Part shown: in pieces, positions 44,824 to 54,300 of the stretch | Position numbering within the stretch: position 1 is the first letter of the stretch | Layout: each line of letters opens with the position of its first letter | From: Oricola thermophila | GTDB taxonomy: Bacteria > Pseudomonadota > Alphaproteobacteria > Rhizobiales > Rhizobiaceae | Assembly (NCBI RefSeq): GCF_013358405.1 | Contig: NZ_CP054836.1 | Location: 744,001 to 808,000 of the forward strand | Length of the DNA: 64,000 nucleotides | Reading direction: 5' to 3' | The notes under the pieces: generated by a model | Database searches by the model: none | What the model was told of the DNA's origin: nothing | What the model saw: only the letters and a program-made list of their open reading frames with translations | Position numbers and translations under genes: made by a program

Positions 44824-46650
44824 ATGACGGACAAGGACAGGGACGGCGGCAAGGGCGGCACGGCACCGCGGGACCGGCAGGGTCGCGATGCCTATGCGCA
44901 CCGGCTGAAGCGCATGCGCGACCAGGCGCTGAAACCGCCGATCGCGCAACATGGCGACGAGCAGGTGCAGATGACACCGGAAGCGGTGCTCGATTGCGGC
45001 TGGGGCAGGCTGGTCTTTGCCCAGACCTTCGATGAATCGGGCGCGATGGTCGCGGCATTGCGAGACGAGCAGCCCGACCGGCGCGACATCGCGCTCTATG
45101 TGCGGAACCCGCATGTCCTGCTCGCGAATGCTCCGCAGGAACTCTTCCTCGACCCGTCGCACACCTACCGGCTCGACCTCTCGCAATACCGCGCTTCGCG
45201 CAAGGCTCCGAGGGGCTTCTTCATCCGCCGCCTGACATCGCAGTCGGACGCGGAAGCGATCAACCGCATCTATTCGGCCCGCAGCATGATCCCCGTGCCG
45301 CCGGAATTCTTCTGGTCGAAGCGAGACGCGCGTACCATCATCTATTTCGTCGCCGAGGACGAGCAGACGGGAGAGGTGCTCGGCACAGTGACCGGCGTCG
45401 ACCATGTCCGGGCCTTCAACGATCCGGAAGGCGGCTCGTCGCTCTGGTGCCTCGCTGTGGACCCGGCCGCGCGCCACCCCGGCATCGGCGAGGCACTGGT
45501 GCGGCGCCTGGCGGAGTATTTCACGACGCGCGGCTCGGCCTTTCTCGACCTTTCCGTCCTGCACGACAACGAGCAGGCCATCGCGCTCTACGAGAAGCTG
45601 GGCTTCGAGCGCGTGTCCTTCTTTTCCGTCAAGCGCAAGAACCCGATCAACGAAACGCTGTTCACCGGACCGGACACCGACCAGGAGTTCAATCCCTATG
45701 CCCGGATCATCGTCAACGAGGCACGACGGCGCGGCATTCACGTCGAGGTGGTGGACGCGGAGGCGGGCTTCTTCCGGCTCACGCAGGGGGGGCGCTCCAT
45801 TCTTTGCCGGGAAAGCCTGTCCGAGATGACGTCGGCGGTGGCCATGTCAATATGCGACGACAAGGCGGTCACGCGCCGTGTCGTATCGGCCGCGGGCGTG
45901 CGCGTGCCCGCACAACTCGAGGACGGCTCAGGTCCGGACGAGATCGCGGAATTCGTCAAGCGGCATGGCAAGGTTGTCGTCAAACCGGCGCGCGGCGAGC
46001 AGGGACGCGGCATATCGGTCGGACTGTCGGATCTCGACGAGGTCAGGGAAGCGATCAAGGCGGCCAGGGCGGTATCCGACACCGTATTGCTGGAGGAGTA
46101 CGTCGAGGGCGAGGATCTGCGGCTCGTGGTCATCAACTACCGGGTCGTTGCCGCCGCCATTCGCCGCCCGCCAACCATCGTCGGCGACGGGGAACGGACC
46201 GTCCGTGCGCTGATTGCTGCGCAAAGCCGCCGCCGGGCCGCCGCCACCGGCGGGGAATCCAGGATTCCCCTCGATGCCGAGACGGAGCGCACCGTGCGGG
46301 AAGCGGGCTGCGGCCTGGATGACGTGCTGGCGGCGGATACCGAGATCGCCGTGCGCAAGACGGCCAATCTGCATACCGGCGGCACGATTCACGACGTGAC
46401 CGATATCGTCGATCCGGTGTTGGTGGACGCTGCGGTTGCCGCGGCGCGTGCCATCGACATTCCGGTGACCGGTATCGACCTGATGGTGAAATCGCCCCGC
46501 AGGCCGGATTATGCCTTCATAGAGGCGAATGAAAGGCCGGGACTGGCCAATCACGAACCGCAGCCTACGGCCGAACGTTTCATTGATCTGCTTTTTCCTC
46601 TATCGATGCCAGCGGCCGTGCGCCAGACCATGAACAGGGACAGGGTTTAG
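44824..46650 (+). CDS. ngg: N-acetylglutaminylglutamine synthetase, GNAT-ATP-grasp fusion
   Basis: 608 residues from ATG 44824. Residues about 120-280 form a GNAT acetyltransferase (LWCLAVDPAARHPGIGEALV); residues about 300-600 form an ATP-grasp ligase of the cyanophycin/glutathione-synthetase type (KPARGEQGRGISVG, VEGEDLRLVVINYRVVAA, FIEANERPGL). The fusion acetylates glutamine and ligates a second one to give the dipeptide that AsnO amidates. It follows asnO by seven bases. Confidence 0.92.
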   Translation: MTDKDRDGGKGGTAPRDRQGRDAYAHRLKRMRDQALKPPIAQHGDEQVQMTPEAVLDCGWGRLVFAQTFDESGAMVAALRDEQPDRRDIALYVRNPHVLLANAPQELFLDPSHTYRLDLSQYRASRKAPRGFFIRRLTSQSDAEAINRIYSARSMIPVPPEFFWSKRDARTIIYFVAEDEQTGEVLGTVTGVDHVRAFNDPEGGSSLWCLAVDPAARHPGIGEALVRRLAEYFTTRGSAFLDLSVLHDNEQAIALYEKLGFERVSFFSVKRKNPINETLFTGPDTDQEFNPYARIIVNEARRRGIHVEVVDAEAGFFRLTQGGRSILCRESLSEMTSAVAMSICDDKAVTRRVVSAAGVRVPAQLEDGSGPDEIAEFVKRHGKVVVKPARGEQGRGISVGLSDLDEVREAIKAARAVSDTVLLEEYVEGEDLRLVVINYRVVAAAIRRPPTIVGDGERTVRALIAAQSRRRAAATGGESRIPLDAETERTVREAGCGLDDVLAADTEIAVRKTANLHTGGTIHDVTDIVDPVLVDAAVAAARAIDIPVTGIDLMVKSPRRPDYAFIEANERPGLANHEPQPTAERFIDLLFPLSMPAAVRQTMNRDRV

Positions 46651-46671
46651 GACCAAAACGGGGGGCGAGCG

Positions 46672-47835
46672 GTGTCACGCTTGGCAATTGATCACGAATA
46701 CATGCTCTCCGTGCTGGAGAAGCTTCTGCAGATACCGAGTCCGACCGGTTACACCGATCCGGTTGTCCGCTTCGTTTCGCGGGAACTCGAACGGCAAGGT
46801 CTGTCGGTGGAACTCACGCGACGGGGCGCTATCCGCGCCATACGTCCGGGCAAGCGCGAATCCGGTGCGCGGGCCATCGTTTCGCATCTCGATACGCTTG
46901 GTGCGCAAGTGAAGATGCTGAAGGACAACGGACGGCTGGAAATCGTGCCGATCGGGCATTGGTCGGCACGTTTCGCGGAGGGCGCTCGTGCGACCGTATT
47001 CGCGGATGGTGGCGGCTATCGCGGTACGATCCTGCCGCTGAAGGCGTCCGGACACACATTCAATACCGAGATCGACACTTTACCGATCGGTTGGGATCAT
47101 GTCGAATTTCGTATCGATGCGATTGCGCGCAACAAGGAGGATATCGAACGTCTCGGCATCGAGGTCGGCGACATCATTGCCATCGATCCGCAGCCAGAAT
47201 TTCTTGACAACGGATTTATCGTGTCCCGCCACCTCGACAACAAGGCAGGCGTCGCTGTCGCATTGGCTGCCTTGAAGGCTTTGCAGGATGAGCAGGCCGA
47301 AACTCCGGTCGATATCCATTTCCTGTTCACGATCGCGGAGGAGGTCGGCGTCGGTGCGTCGTCCGTGCTTACACATAACGTTGCCTCAATGATCACCGTC
47401 GACAACGGCACGACTGCGCCTGGTCAGAATTCCGACGAATTCGGCGTGACTATCGGCATGGCGGACCAAACCGGCCCGTTCGACTATCATCTTGCCAAGA
47501 AGCTGGCGACGCTGTGCCAGGAAAACGAGATCCGTTACCAGAAAGACATTTTTCGCTACTATCGCTCGGACTCGGCAAGCGCCGTCGAGGCGGGCGCCGA
47601 TGTGCGGACGGCGCTGATCACTTTCGGCGTGGACGCGTCGCATGGCTACGAGCGTATCCATACCCATGCGTTGCGCTCGCTGGCGGAATTGATCACCGCC
47701 TATGTTGTCAGTCCCGTGATGATCACGCGTGACTTCAAGGAAACCTCCGGCGTCAAGGGCTTCACGCGCCAACCGACCGGCGAGGCAAGGCAGGAGCTGT
47801 CTCCGGAAGTCGAGGATGAGGAACTTGGCGAATAG
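46672..47835 (+). CDS. M42-family peptidase of the NAGGN osmoprotectant system
   Basis: 387 residues from GTG 46672 (after GGGGGGCGAG). Metal-binding residues of the M42/M20 class are seen: His72 and Asp74 in SHLDTLG, Asp in HLDNKAG, Glu pair in IAEEVGVG, and the late His in HGYERIH. This subfamily is specifically associated with asnO-ngg operons and probably recycles NAGGN or related peptides after stress, which is inferred from context. It ends with an acidic tail. Confidence 0.88.
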   Translation: MSRLAIDHEYMLSVLEKLLQIPSPTGYTDPVVRFVSRELERQGLSVELTRRGAIRAIRPGKRESGARAIVSHLDTLGAQVKMLKDNGRLEIVPIGHWSARFAEGARATVFADGGGYRGTILPLKASGHTFNTEIDTLPIGWDHVEFRIDAIARNKEDIERLGIEVGDIIAIDPQPEFLDNGFIVSRHLDNKAGVAVALAALKALQDEQAETPVDIHFLFTIAEEVGVGASSVLTHNVASMITVDNGTTAPGQNSDEFGVTIGMADQTGPFDYHLAKKLATLCQENEIRYQKDIFRYYRSDSASAVEAGADVRTALITFGVDASHGYERIHTHALRSLAELITAYVVSPVMITRDFKETSGVKGFTRQPTGEARQELSPEVEDEELGE

Positions 47836-47890
47836 AAAAAGTGGCGAGCGCTTTGACCATGCCCGCTGCAGCGGATAGTTCGTCTACATT

Positions 47891-48907
47891 ATGAAAACCA
47901 TGTCGTATCTGTACGGGCAGGTGGTGCCCAAGGTTGCCGTCGCTCCAATGATGGACTGGACGGACCGGCATTGCCGGTTTTTCCATCGTCAGCTGACGCG
48001 CCATGCGCTGCTGTATACCGAGATGGTCGTGGCCGACGCGGTCATCCATGGCGAGCGCAAGCGCCTGCTGGGATACGACCCGATCGAGCACCCGGTGGCG
48101 TTGCAGCTTGGCGGTAGTGACCCGGCCAAGCTGGCGGAGGCGGTGCGGATCGCGACAGATTTCGGCTATGACGAGTTCAACCTTAATGTCGGCTGCCCTT
48201 CCGACCGTGTTCAGTCGGGGACGTTCGGTGCCTGCCTGATGAAAACGCCTGATCTGGTTGCACGGTGTGTCGAAGCGATGAAAGAGGCAGCGCCCGCCGG
48301 TATCCCGGTGACCGTGAAGTGCCGTATCGGCGTCGACGAACAGGACCCAAATGCCGCGCTGTTCGATCTTTCGCGCCTGGTTTCCGATGCCGGCACGGAT
48401 GCGATCTGGGTGCATGCCCGCAAGGCGTGGCTGGAGGGGCTCAGCCCGAAGGAAAACCGTGATGTTCCGCCGCTCGACTACGAGATCGTTTATCGACTCA
48501 AGGCGGAATATCCGAGTTTATTCATCGGGATAAACGGCGGAATTCAGGATTTGATTCAAGCGCGCGAGCATTTGGCGCGAGTTGACGGAGCGATGTTGGG
48601 GCGCGCTGCCTATCAGAACCCGGGATTGCTCGCGGATGCCGACAGGCTGATCTACGGCGAGACGATCGAAATGCCGTGCATGGAGGACGTCGTGGAAACG
48701 ATGGCCGATTATGTCGATCGTCACGTTGCCGCAGGGGGCAGGGCAAATCAGGTGACCCGGCACATGGTGGGCCTTTTCCATGGCGTGGCCGGTGCGCGGC
48801 AGTGGCGCCAGATATTGTCGACGATGGCCGTCAAGCCCGGCGCGAACGGAGACGTTCTGCGCGACGCGCTTCGTGCGATCACGGATGCCAGGCAGAACGC
48901 CGCGTGA
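47891..48907 (+). CDS. dusA: tRNA-dihydrouridine synthase A
   Basis: 338 residues. FMN-dependent TIM barrel with VAPMMDWTDRHCRFF at the start, NLNVGCPSDRVQSGTFGACLM (about 97-117, with the catalytic Cys), VKCRIGVD and INGGI. The RQWRQIL stretch near the C terminus belongs to the tRNA-binding helical domain typical of DusA. It reduces U20/U20a in the tRNA D-loop. ATG 47891 is taken; a second ATG (MSYLYGQ) three codons later is also possible. Confidence 0.92.
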   Translation: MKTMSYLYGQVVPKVAVAPMMDWTDRHCRFFHRQLTRHALLYTEMVVADAVIHGERKRLLGYDPIEHPVALQLGGSDPAKLAEAVRIATDFGYDEFNLNVGCPSDRVQSGTFGACLMKTPDLVARCVEAMKEAAPAGIPVTVKCRIGVDEQDPNAALFDLSRLVSDAGTDAIWVHARKAWLEGLSPKENRDVPPLDYEIVYRLKAEYPSLFIGINGGIQDLIQAREHLARVDGAMLGRAAYQNPGLLADADRLIYGETIEMPCMEDVVETMADYVDRHVAAGGRANQVTRHMVGLFHGVAGARQWRQILSTMAVKPGANGDVLRDALRAITDARQNAA

Positions 48908-48997
48908 TGCGTTGCTGCTTGCCAAAGGCGGCGAAAACGGCCATTGGCAATTTTCCGCAGCGAAGGGACGGGTATTCGGTTGGCTGAGTTTACATTC

Positions 48998-49810
48998 ATG
49001 GACGTTGCCTGGCTTGTCGTGGCGCTTGCCGGAGCCGGGCTTGTTGCCGGCTTGCTTGCCGGACTGTTCGGGATTGGCGGCGGCGCCATCCTGGTCCCTG
49101 TCTTCTACCAGGTTTTCGGCCTCATCGGCATCGACGAGGCGATCCGGATGCACCTTTCGGTTGGCACTTCGCTGGCTATCATCGTGCCGACTTCAATCCG
49201 TTCGTTCCTTTCGCACAAGGCCAAGGGCGCCGTCGACATGGAACTGTTGCGGACCTACATCATCGCGGTGCCGACCGGCGTGCTGCTCGCCACGCTCGTT
49301 TTTGCCTCGATTTCCTCGGAAGGGCTGCGCATCGTGTTCGCGGCGATCGCCGTTCTTGTCGGCATCAGGCTTGTCGTCAATCGCTCGAACTGGCAGCTTG
49401 GCGACGAATTGCCGAAGGGCATCAAGCGTTTTGGGGTGGGGGCGCTGATCGGTTTCCTGTCGACGCTGATGGGTATCGGAGGCGGCGTTCTCAACAACAC
49501 CTTCATGACGCTATTCAACAGACCGATCCACCAGGCCGTCGCGACGTCTTCCGGCGTCGGCGTGCTGATCTCCGTTCCCGGTTTCGTCGGTTCGATATGG
49601 GCAGGCTGGGGGGCTGAAGGCCTGCCATTTCTCTCCACCGGTTACGTCAACTGGCTCGCGGTGGCACTGATCATTCCTGTCACTCTTCTGGTCGCACCTG
49701 TCGGCGTGAAGATCGCGCACAAGCTCGAGAAGCGCCAACTGGAGATAGGGTTCGGCATTTTCATGTTCATTGTGGCCGGGCGTTTCATCCTGAGCGTGTT
49801 GCAGGGCTAG
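48998..49810 (+). CDS. TauE/SafE family membrane permease
   Basis: 270 residues from ATG 48998; an in-frame TTG at 48980 with GGGACGGG before it is an alternative. Eight or so hydrophobic segments and two family repeats: GLLAGLFGIGGGAILVPVFY and GFLSTLMGIGGGVLNNTFM. TauE/SafE proteins export sulfite, sulfoacetate or other anions. The neighbourhood gives no substrate. Its stop TAG and that of the convergent protease gene share the same CTAG tetranucleotide (49807-49810). Confidence 0.85.
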   Translation: MDVAWLVVALAGAGLVAGLLAGLFGIGGGAILVPVFYQVFGLIGIDEAIRMHLSVGTSLAIIVPTSIRSFLSHKAKGAVDMELLRTYIIAVPTGVLLATLVFASISSEGLRIVFAAIAVLVGIRLVVNRSNWQLGDELPKGIKRFGVGALIGFLSTLMGIGGGVLNNTFMTLFNRPIHQAVATSSGVGVLISVPGFVGSIWAGWGAEGLPFLSTGYVNWLAVALIIPVTLLVAPVGVKIAHKLEKRQLEIGFGIFMFIVAGRFILSVLQG

Positions 49811-50508
49811 TTGCGCAACACCATCCGGTCGCCCCGGACCTCGAAGGAATCCAGCGTATCCAGGAAGTTCATTCCCAGAAGGTTCGACGACAACTGGTCA
49901 TCCTTGGCGACAAGGGCGATCATGCCACTGCGCACGATTCCGCCGACCGTGACCTCGATGTCGGAAACCCTTGCAGCCATGGCCATACCATTCGCTGTCG
50001 CGATTGGAATACGGTAATCCAGTGTGGCGGGATCGATTCCGGCCTTGCGCGCGGTCGATTCGGTCAGGACCACTGTTGATGCGCCGGTATCGACCAGGAA
50101 AGTCTGGCGCGTGCCGTTGACGGTTCCGGCCGTTTCGAAATGACGCCCGCTGCGCTGGATGGTGACCGTCAAGTTCCCATTGGCGGATGTTTGCGTTATT
50201 GCCGCGCCGGGAACGAGGCCGGAGGTCACGCGGGTGGCGGTTTCCTGCAATTCGAACCGATATTCATACCCGATCACAAGCAGGATCAGGACGGCGATCC
50301 AGATGCCCGCCTGCCGGGCAAGCTGTCCGAAACGCCGGCCGGAAGCGAACATTCCGGCCGCTATCATCGCGCCGATGAGACCGAGATAGACCGTCCCGGC
50401 GAACTGGCCATCGGTCATCGGACCGACTGTTCCGTCATTCCCGTAGATTATCAGGATCAACAATGCGCCGCCGAGTATGCCGAAGAAAATGTAGGTAAAC
50501 GCGTTCAT
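49807..50508 (-). CDS. Membrane-anchored retropepsin-like aspartic protease (TIGR02281 type)
   Basis: 233 residues. Three membrane helices lie in the first 90 residues, then a periplasmic domain with the single retroviral-type active site FLVDTGASTVVLT (about residues 139-151) and LLGMNFLD near the end. Such proteases act as dimers since each chain gives one Asp. They occur widely in alphaproteobacteria, but their targets are unknown to me. The start overlaps the DUF1289 stop (ATGA), and both are downstream of nothing but each other. Confidence 0.85.
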   Translation of the reverse strand: MNAFTYIFFGILGGALLILIIYGNDGTVGPMTDGQFAGTVYLGLIGAMIAAGMFASGRRFGQLARQAGIWIAVLILLVIGYEYRFELQETATRVTSGLVPGAAITQTSANGNLTVTIQRSGRHFETAGTVNGTRQTFLVDTGASTVVLTESTARKAGIDPATLDYRIPIATANGMAMAARVSDIEVTVGGIVRSGMIALVAKDDQLSSNLLGMNFLDTLDSFEVRGDRMVLRN

Positions 50509-50759
50509 GACGACCCACCCTGTTCCGACGGACCGCCGGCGCGTTCGCGCGCCATGCGCCGGCGACGGGTTTCGCGGCGCGGTCGGCGTTCGACGCTTTC
50601 CAGCCTTTCAGGCAACTCGGTCATGATTTCCCGGCGCTTTTCGGGAGGATAGGACATCCACGCGGCGATTTCGTCGCGCGTGCGGCCGCAACCGAAACAG
50701 TAGCCCGTCTTCTGGTCTATGGAGCAAACGAGTATGCAGGGCGATTCAATGGCGGTCAT
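50505..50759 (-). CDS. DUF1289 small cysteine-rich protein
   Basis: 84 residues from ATG 50759 behind AAGGAGGG. Cysteine pattern CILVCSIDQKTGYCFGCGRT is the DUF1289 signature, likely an Fe-S or zinc site, followed by WMSYPPEKRREIM. A strongly basic tail (RRPRRETRRRRMARERA) follows. Cotranscribed with the aspartic protease and 17 bases after cobS. Function unknown. Confidence 0.83.
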   Translation of the reverse strand: MTAIESPCILVCSIDQKTGYCFGCGRTRDEIAAWMSYPPEKRREIMTELPERLESVERRPRRETRRRRMARERAGGPSEQGGSS

Positions 50760-50776
50760 ACGGCCCTCCTTGCGAT

Positions 50777-51586
50777 TCAGGTGGGTATCGCAATTCCGAG
50801 TGCAAGGCCGGTGTAAAGCAGTATCTCGACGATCTGCTGGCATGCCCCGAGCGTATCCCCGGTCTGGCCGCCGAGCATGCGCATGCAGAGCCGCGAGAAG
50901 CCCTGCATTGCGGCGATCGCAAGCAGAATCGCGATGGCAGCATTGAGGAAGCCGATGGCCGCAGTCGCAACAACGGCGAATATCGCCAGCCCGGATATTG
51001 CGGCCATGCTGACCGCGCTTTCGCGAGGGGATCCGGCGCTGTCAGCGACTCCTCCCGGGCGGGCGCTGGGGAGGCTGGCCCAGAACCATACGATGGCCGC
51101 GCGCGAACACGCAGCAACGGCAATCAGGGCGAATGCCGCGGCGAGACTGCCATGGGCTGCCACGATGGCACCGAGGCCGGCCGAGCGCAGGAGCAGGGTC
51201 CCGGCTACGGCGATGGCGCCATAGGTGCCGATCCGCGAATCCTTCATGATCTCAAGGCGACTTTCCCGGTCGGAAGCTCCACCGAAACCGTCCGCTACGT
51301 CGCCAAGCCCGTCTTCGTGCAACGCGCCGGTGATCGCTGCCATCGCCATCACGGCAAAGGTGGCTGACATGAATGGCGGCACGCCTATGGTCGTCAGCAG
51401 AACCAGCGCCAATGCGGGAAGTATGCCGATCAATGTGCCGGCAAAGGCGAACGCAGCCGAATCGTCGCGCATGGACTGTCCGTCTTCGGCGAAGTGTTGT
51501 GGCGGGACCGGCAGACGGCTGAGGAACGCCGTTGCACGCATGGTTTGCCCAAACAATGCTGAAAAGGCTTTCGGAGCTTCGTTCAT
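50777..51586 (-). CDS. cobS: Adenosylcobinamide-GDP ribazoletransferase (cobalamin synthase)
   Basis: 269 residues from ATG 51586. Polytopic membrane enzyme with FLSRLPVPP near the start, the acidic metal-site region ALHEDGLGDVADGFGG (about 88-103) and KDSRIGTYG, all typical of CobS. It joins adenosylcobinamide-GDP with alpha-ribazole in the last step of cobalamin assembly. It diverges from cobT with 110 bases between. I see no cobalamin riboswitch there. Confidence 0.92.
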   Translation of the reverse strand: MNEAPKAFSALFGQTMRATAFLSRLPVPPQHFAEDGQSMRDDSAAFAFAGTLIGILPALALVLLTTIGVPPFMSATFAVMAMAAITGALHEDGLGDVADGFGGASDRESRLEIMKDSRIGTYGAIAVAGTLLLRSAGLGAIVAAHGSLAAAFALIAVAACSRAAIVWFWASLPSARPGGVADSAGSPRESAVSMAAISGLAIFAVVATAAIGFLNAAIAILLAIAAMQGFSRLCMRMLGGQTGDTLGACQQIVEILLYTGLALGIAIPT

Positions 51587-51696
51587 GGCAGTCTGAAATC
51601 CTTTCGCAATTGCGCGACTTGCTGTCGCGTCGGATACCGCTTCGTGTATAGGGCAGTGGCAATAAACCCGCCACCGATTTGGCAATGGAGATTCTC

Positions 51697-52710
51697 ATGA
51701 CCAGCGGTCTGCCATTCGACGATATCCGTGACCTTCTGAGCCGGCTTCCCGAACCCGACAAGGCGGCGGTCGCAGCCGTACGCGAGCGTGATGCACAACT
51801 GACAAAACCTGCAGGATCGTTGGGCAGACTCGAGGAAATCGCGGAGTGGCTTGCAGCGTGGACCGGGCGGAAACCTGCCGTGACGCGGCCCTTGGTGGCG
51901 GTTTTCGCGGGAAACCACGGCGTCGTCGAGCAGGGCGTGGCACCGTTTCCGCAAAGCGTGACTGCCCAGATGGTGGAGAATTTTGCCGCCGGCGGTGCAG
52001 CGATCAACCAGATCTGCGTTGCGCACGATCTCGGCCTGAAGGTCTTCGATCTGGCACTGGACTATCCGACCGGTGACATAACCAAGGAAGCCGCGATGGA
52101 CGAGAAGACCTGTGCGGCGACCATGGCATTCGGGATGGAGGCAATCGCGGGCGGAACCGACCTGCTTTGCATCGGCGAAATGGGAATCGGAAATACGACA
52201 GTCGCGGCCGCGATCTTCCATGGGCTCTATGGCGGGACCGCCGAGGAGTGGGTTGGTCCCGGGACCGGCTCGGCCGGCGAGGTGCTGAAACGGAAAGTCG
52301 ATGCCGTTTCGCGTGCCGTGGCACTGCACAAGGCTCATCTCGCCGATCCTCTGGAGGTTCTGCGCCGTCTCGGTGGGCGCGAAATCGCGGCCATGGCGGG
52401 AGCTATCCTGGCCGCCCGCATGGAACGCATCCCGGTCATCCTCGACGGCTTCGTCGCGACGGCGGCGGCGGCTGTGCTGCACGCGGCCAATCCGGCAGCG
52501 CTCGACCATTGCATCGCGGGCCACGTGTCTGCGGAACCGGCACACGCCAAGGCGCTGGAGAAGATCGGAAAGTCGCCGCTGCTGTCGCTCGGGATGCGGC
52601 TGGGCGAGGGAACAGGTGCGGCGCTCGCGGCCGGCATCGTCAAGGCCGCAGTGCACTGTCATGGCGGAATGGCGACTTTCGCGGAAGCTGGTGTCAGCAG
52701 CCCCGACTAA
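51697..52710 (+). CDS. cobT: Nicotinate-nucleotide-dimethylbenzimidazole phosphoribosyltransferase
   Basis: 337 residues from ATG 51697 (GGAG at eight bases); ATG 51685 and TTG 51679 are in frame upstream. Motifs: TKPAGSLGRLE, FAGNHGV, GEMGIGNTT and the catalytic-Glu region RLGEGTGAALA. It makes alpha-ribazole phosphate from dimethylbenzimidazole for the lower ligand of B12. Divergent from cobS; converges on the kinase gene with 15 bases between stops. Confidence 0.92.
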   Translation: MTSGLPFDDIRDLLSRLPEPDKAAVAAVRERDAQLTKPAGSLGRLEEIAEWLAAWTGRKPAVTRPLVAVFAGNHGVVEQGVAPFPQSVTAQMVENFAAGGAAINQICVAHDLGLKVFDLALDYPTGDITKEAAMDEKTCAATMAFGMEAIAGGTDLLCIGEMGIGNTTVAAAIFHGLYGGTAEEWVGPGTGSAGEVLKRKVDAVSRAVALHKAHLADPLEVLRRLGGREIAAMAGAILAARMERIPVILDGFVATAAAAVLHAANPAALDHCIAGHVSAEPAHAKALEKIGKSPLLSLGMRLGEGTGAALAAGIVKAAVHCHGGMATFAEAGVSSPD

Positions 52711-52725
52711 CGGCGATCCGCACTC

Positions 52726-54300
52726 CTAGTCCTGGCCGACCGCGATCGGCTGACGCTTGGCATGGTCGGGTGTGGCCGTGCCCCGGCCGGAATTTTCCGT
52801 CTTGACCGGGGCCGCGGGCATGACATCCATGACGCGCGCCCGGGGGAATATGGCCAGCCCCTCCGTGCCCTCGCGCAGCTTCGATTTCAGCCGGAACGTG
52901 CCGTCGTGCATTGCCATCAATGCCTGGACGATGGGAAGTCCGAGGCCGGTTCCCTGTTCCGCGCTCTTGATGGCGATCGACCCCTGGCCGAATGCCGACA
53001 ATACCACCGGTATCTCGTCTTCCGGTATGCCGGGGCCGTTGTCCCTGACCGAAATGTACTGTCCGCCAGACATCGTCCAGCCGACCTTCACCTTCACCGT
53101 TCCGCCCTGGGGGGTGAATTTGACCGCGTTGGACAGCAGGTTGAGGGTCACTTGGCGAACCGAACGCTCGTCGGCCAGAACGCGGGGCATTTCCTTCTCG
53201 AATGCCTGCTCGATGCGGATGCTCTTCTGGTTGGCCTTCATGCGGACCATGCCGATGCAATCGTCCACGACCGAGGCCAGATCGAGCGGTTCTTCGTGCA
53301 ATTCCTGCTTTCCGGCCTCGATTCGGCTCAGATCCAAAATCTCATTGATCAGCTTCAGCAAATGCTGGCCGGATTGGTTGATGTCCTTGGCATAGGACTT
53401 GTAGTGCTCGTTGTTCATCGGGCCGAGCACCTCGTTGGCCATGACCTCCGAGAAGCCCAAAATTGCATTCAGGGGGGTGCGGAGCTCGTGGCTCATCGAG
53501 GCCAGAAAACGCGATTTGGCCAGATTGGCTTCTTCGGCGCGCCGCCGGGCCTCCTCGGAAATTGAGCGCGCCATTTCCAGTTCGGCGATGAGGGCGTCGT
53601 TTTCGCTGCGATAGCTTAGCGATGCAAGGCTGGCCTTGTTGAGGAGGACCGCGATGTAGGAGAAGAAGAGGAGTGCTGTCAGCAGGCTGGCGGAGGCCAT
53701 TATGCCGCGCGGATCGAATATGCCATCGTGGGTCGCTGCGAATACAGCTATAGGCAGGCCGAATTCGGCCAGAACGGACCAGCGCAGATTGTGATTTATG
53801 GTCACGCTTGCCGCCATCGCCACCAGCAGTACCATCACCTTAAAGGTGAGCGTGTCGGCCTCGGAGCATGTGGCGCATGGTGAAAAGGCGAACCATGCCC
53901 AGCAAAGGCCGAGAAGGAAGTGAAATCCGAAGAACAGTGCCGTCCAGCGACCGATTTCTCCGGCCTTTCGTGGCGTGGCAAGGAAACGGCTGGCAAATTG
54001 GCCGCGTGCTGCCACGACCGCCGTTGCCACGGTCGCCCAGACAAGCATGTTCGCGCCCATTCCGAAAAACGCGGCGGCAAAGGCCGTCATGGCGATCAGC
54101 AGGATTATGGCAGGAGTGCCAGACCGTACGGCCCGGGCGTTGATGATCAGCAAGTCCTGATCGAAGTCGGGATCAGATATTCCCTTTTCGGCCAATCGGT
54201 CACGCGTTTTTCGCACAGCCTTTCGCACATCGCTGTTGCGATAGGACTTTCGCCGGTCAACAATGATCTTGTCGGTGAAGCCCGACGGCGAATGACTCAT
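52726..54300 (-). CDS. Membrane sensor histidine kinase, PdhS/DivJ-like
   Basis: 524 residues. A soluble N-terminal 60 residues is followed by about six membrane helices (64-222), a coiled linker (230-265) and a kinase core: H-box SHELRTPLNAILGFSEVM with His271, N-box NLLSNAVKF, and G-boxes DNGPGIPEDE and GTGLGLPI. The H-box wording and GQHLLKLINEILDLSRIEAG resemble the PdhS/PleC/DivJ kinases that act on DivK in alphaproteobacterial cell-cycle control. No response regulator is adjacent, so the partner is unknown. No PAS domain is evident. Confidence 0.83.
   Translation of the reverse strand: MSHSPSGFTDKIIVDRRKSYRNSDVRKAVRKTRDRLAEKGISDPDFDQDLLIINARAVRSGTPAIILLIAMTAFAAAFFGMGANMLVWATVATAVVAARGQFASRFLATPRKAGEIGRWTALFFGFHFLLGLCWAWFAFSPCATCSEADTLTFKVMVLLVAMAASVTINHNLRWSVLAEFGLPIAVFAATHDGIFDPRGIMASASLLTALLFFSYIAVLLNKASLASLSYRSENDALIAELEMARSISEEARRRAEEANLAKSRFLASMSHELRTPLNAILGFSEVMANEVLGPMNNEHYKSYAKDINQSGQHLLKLINEILDLSRIEAGKQELHEEPLDLASVVDDCIGMVRMKANQKSIRIEQAFEKEMPRVLADERSVRQVTLNLLSNAVKFTPQGGTVKVKVGWTMSGGQYISVRDNGPGIPEDEIPVVLSAFGQGSIAIKSAEQGTGLGLPIVQALMAMHDGTFRLKSKLREGTEGLAIFPRARVMDVMPAAPVKTENSGRGTATPDHAKRQPIAVGQD

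Noticed and set aside
51587..51696. Possible cobalamin riboswitch between cobS and cobT
   Set aside because: The gap is only 110 bases and I cannot find the B12-box or the paired stems; only a 5-base GTGGC/GCCAC hairpin is present.
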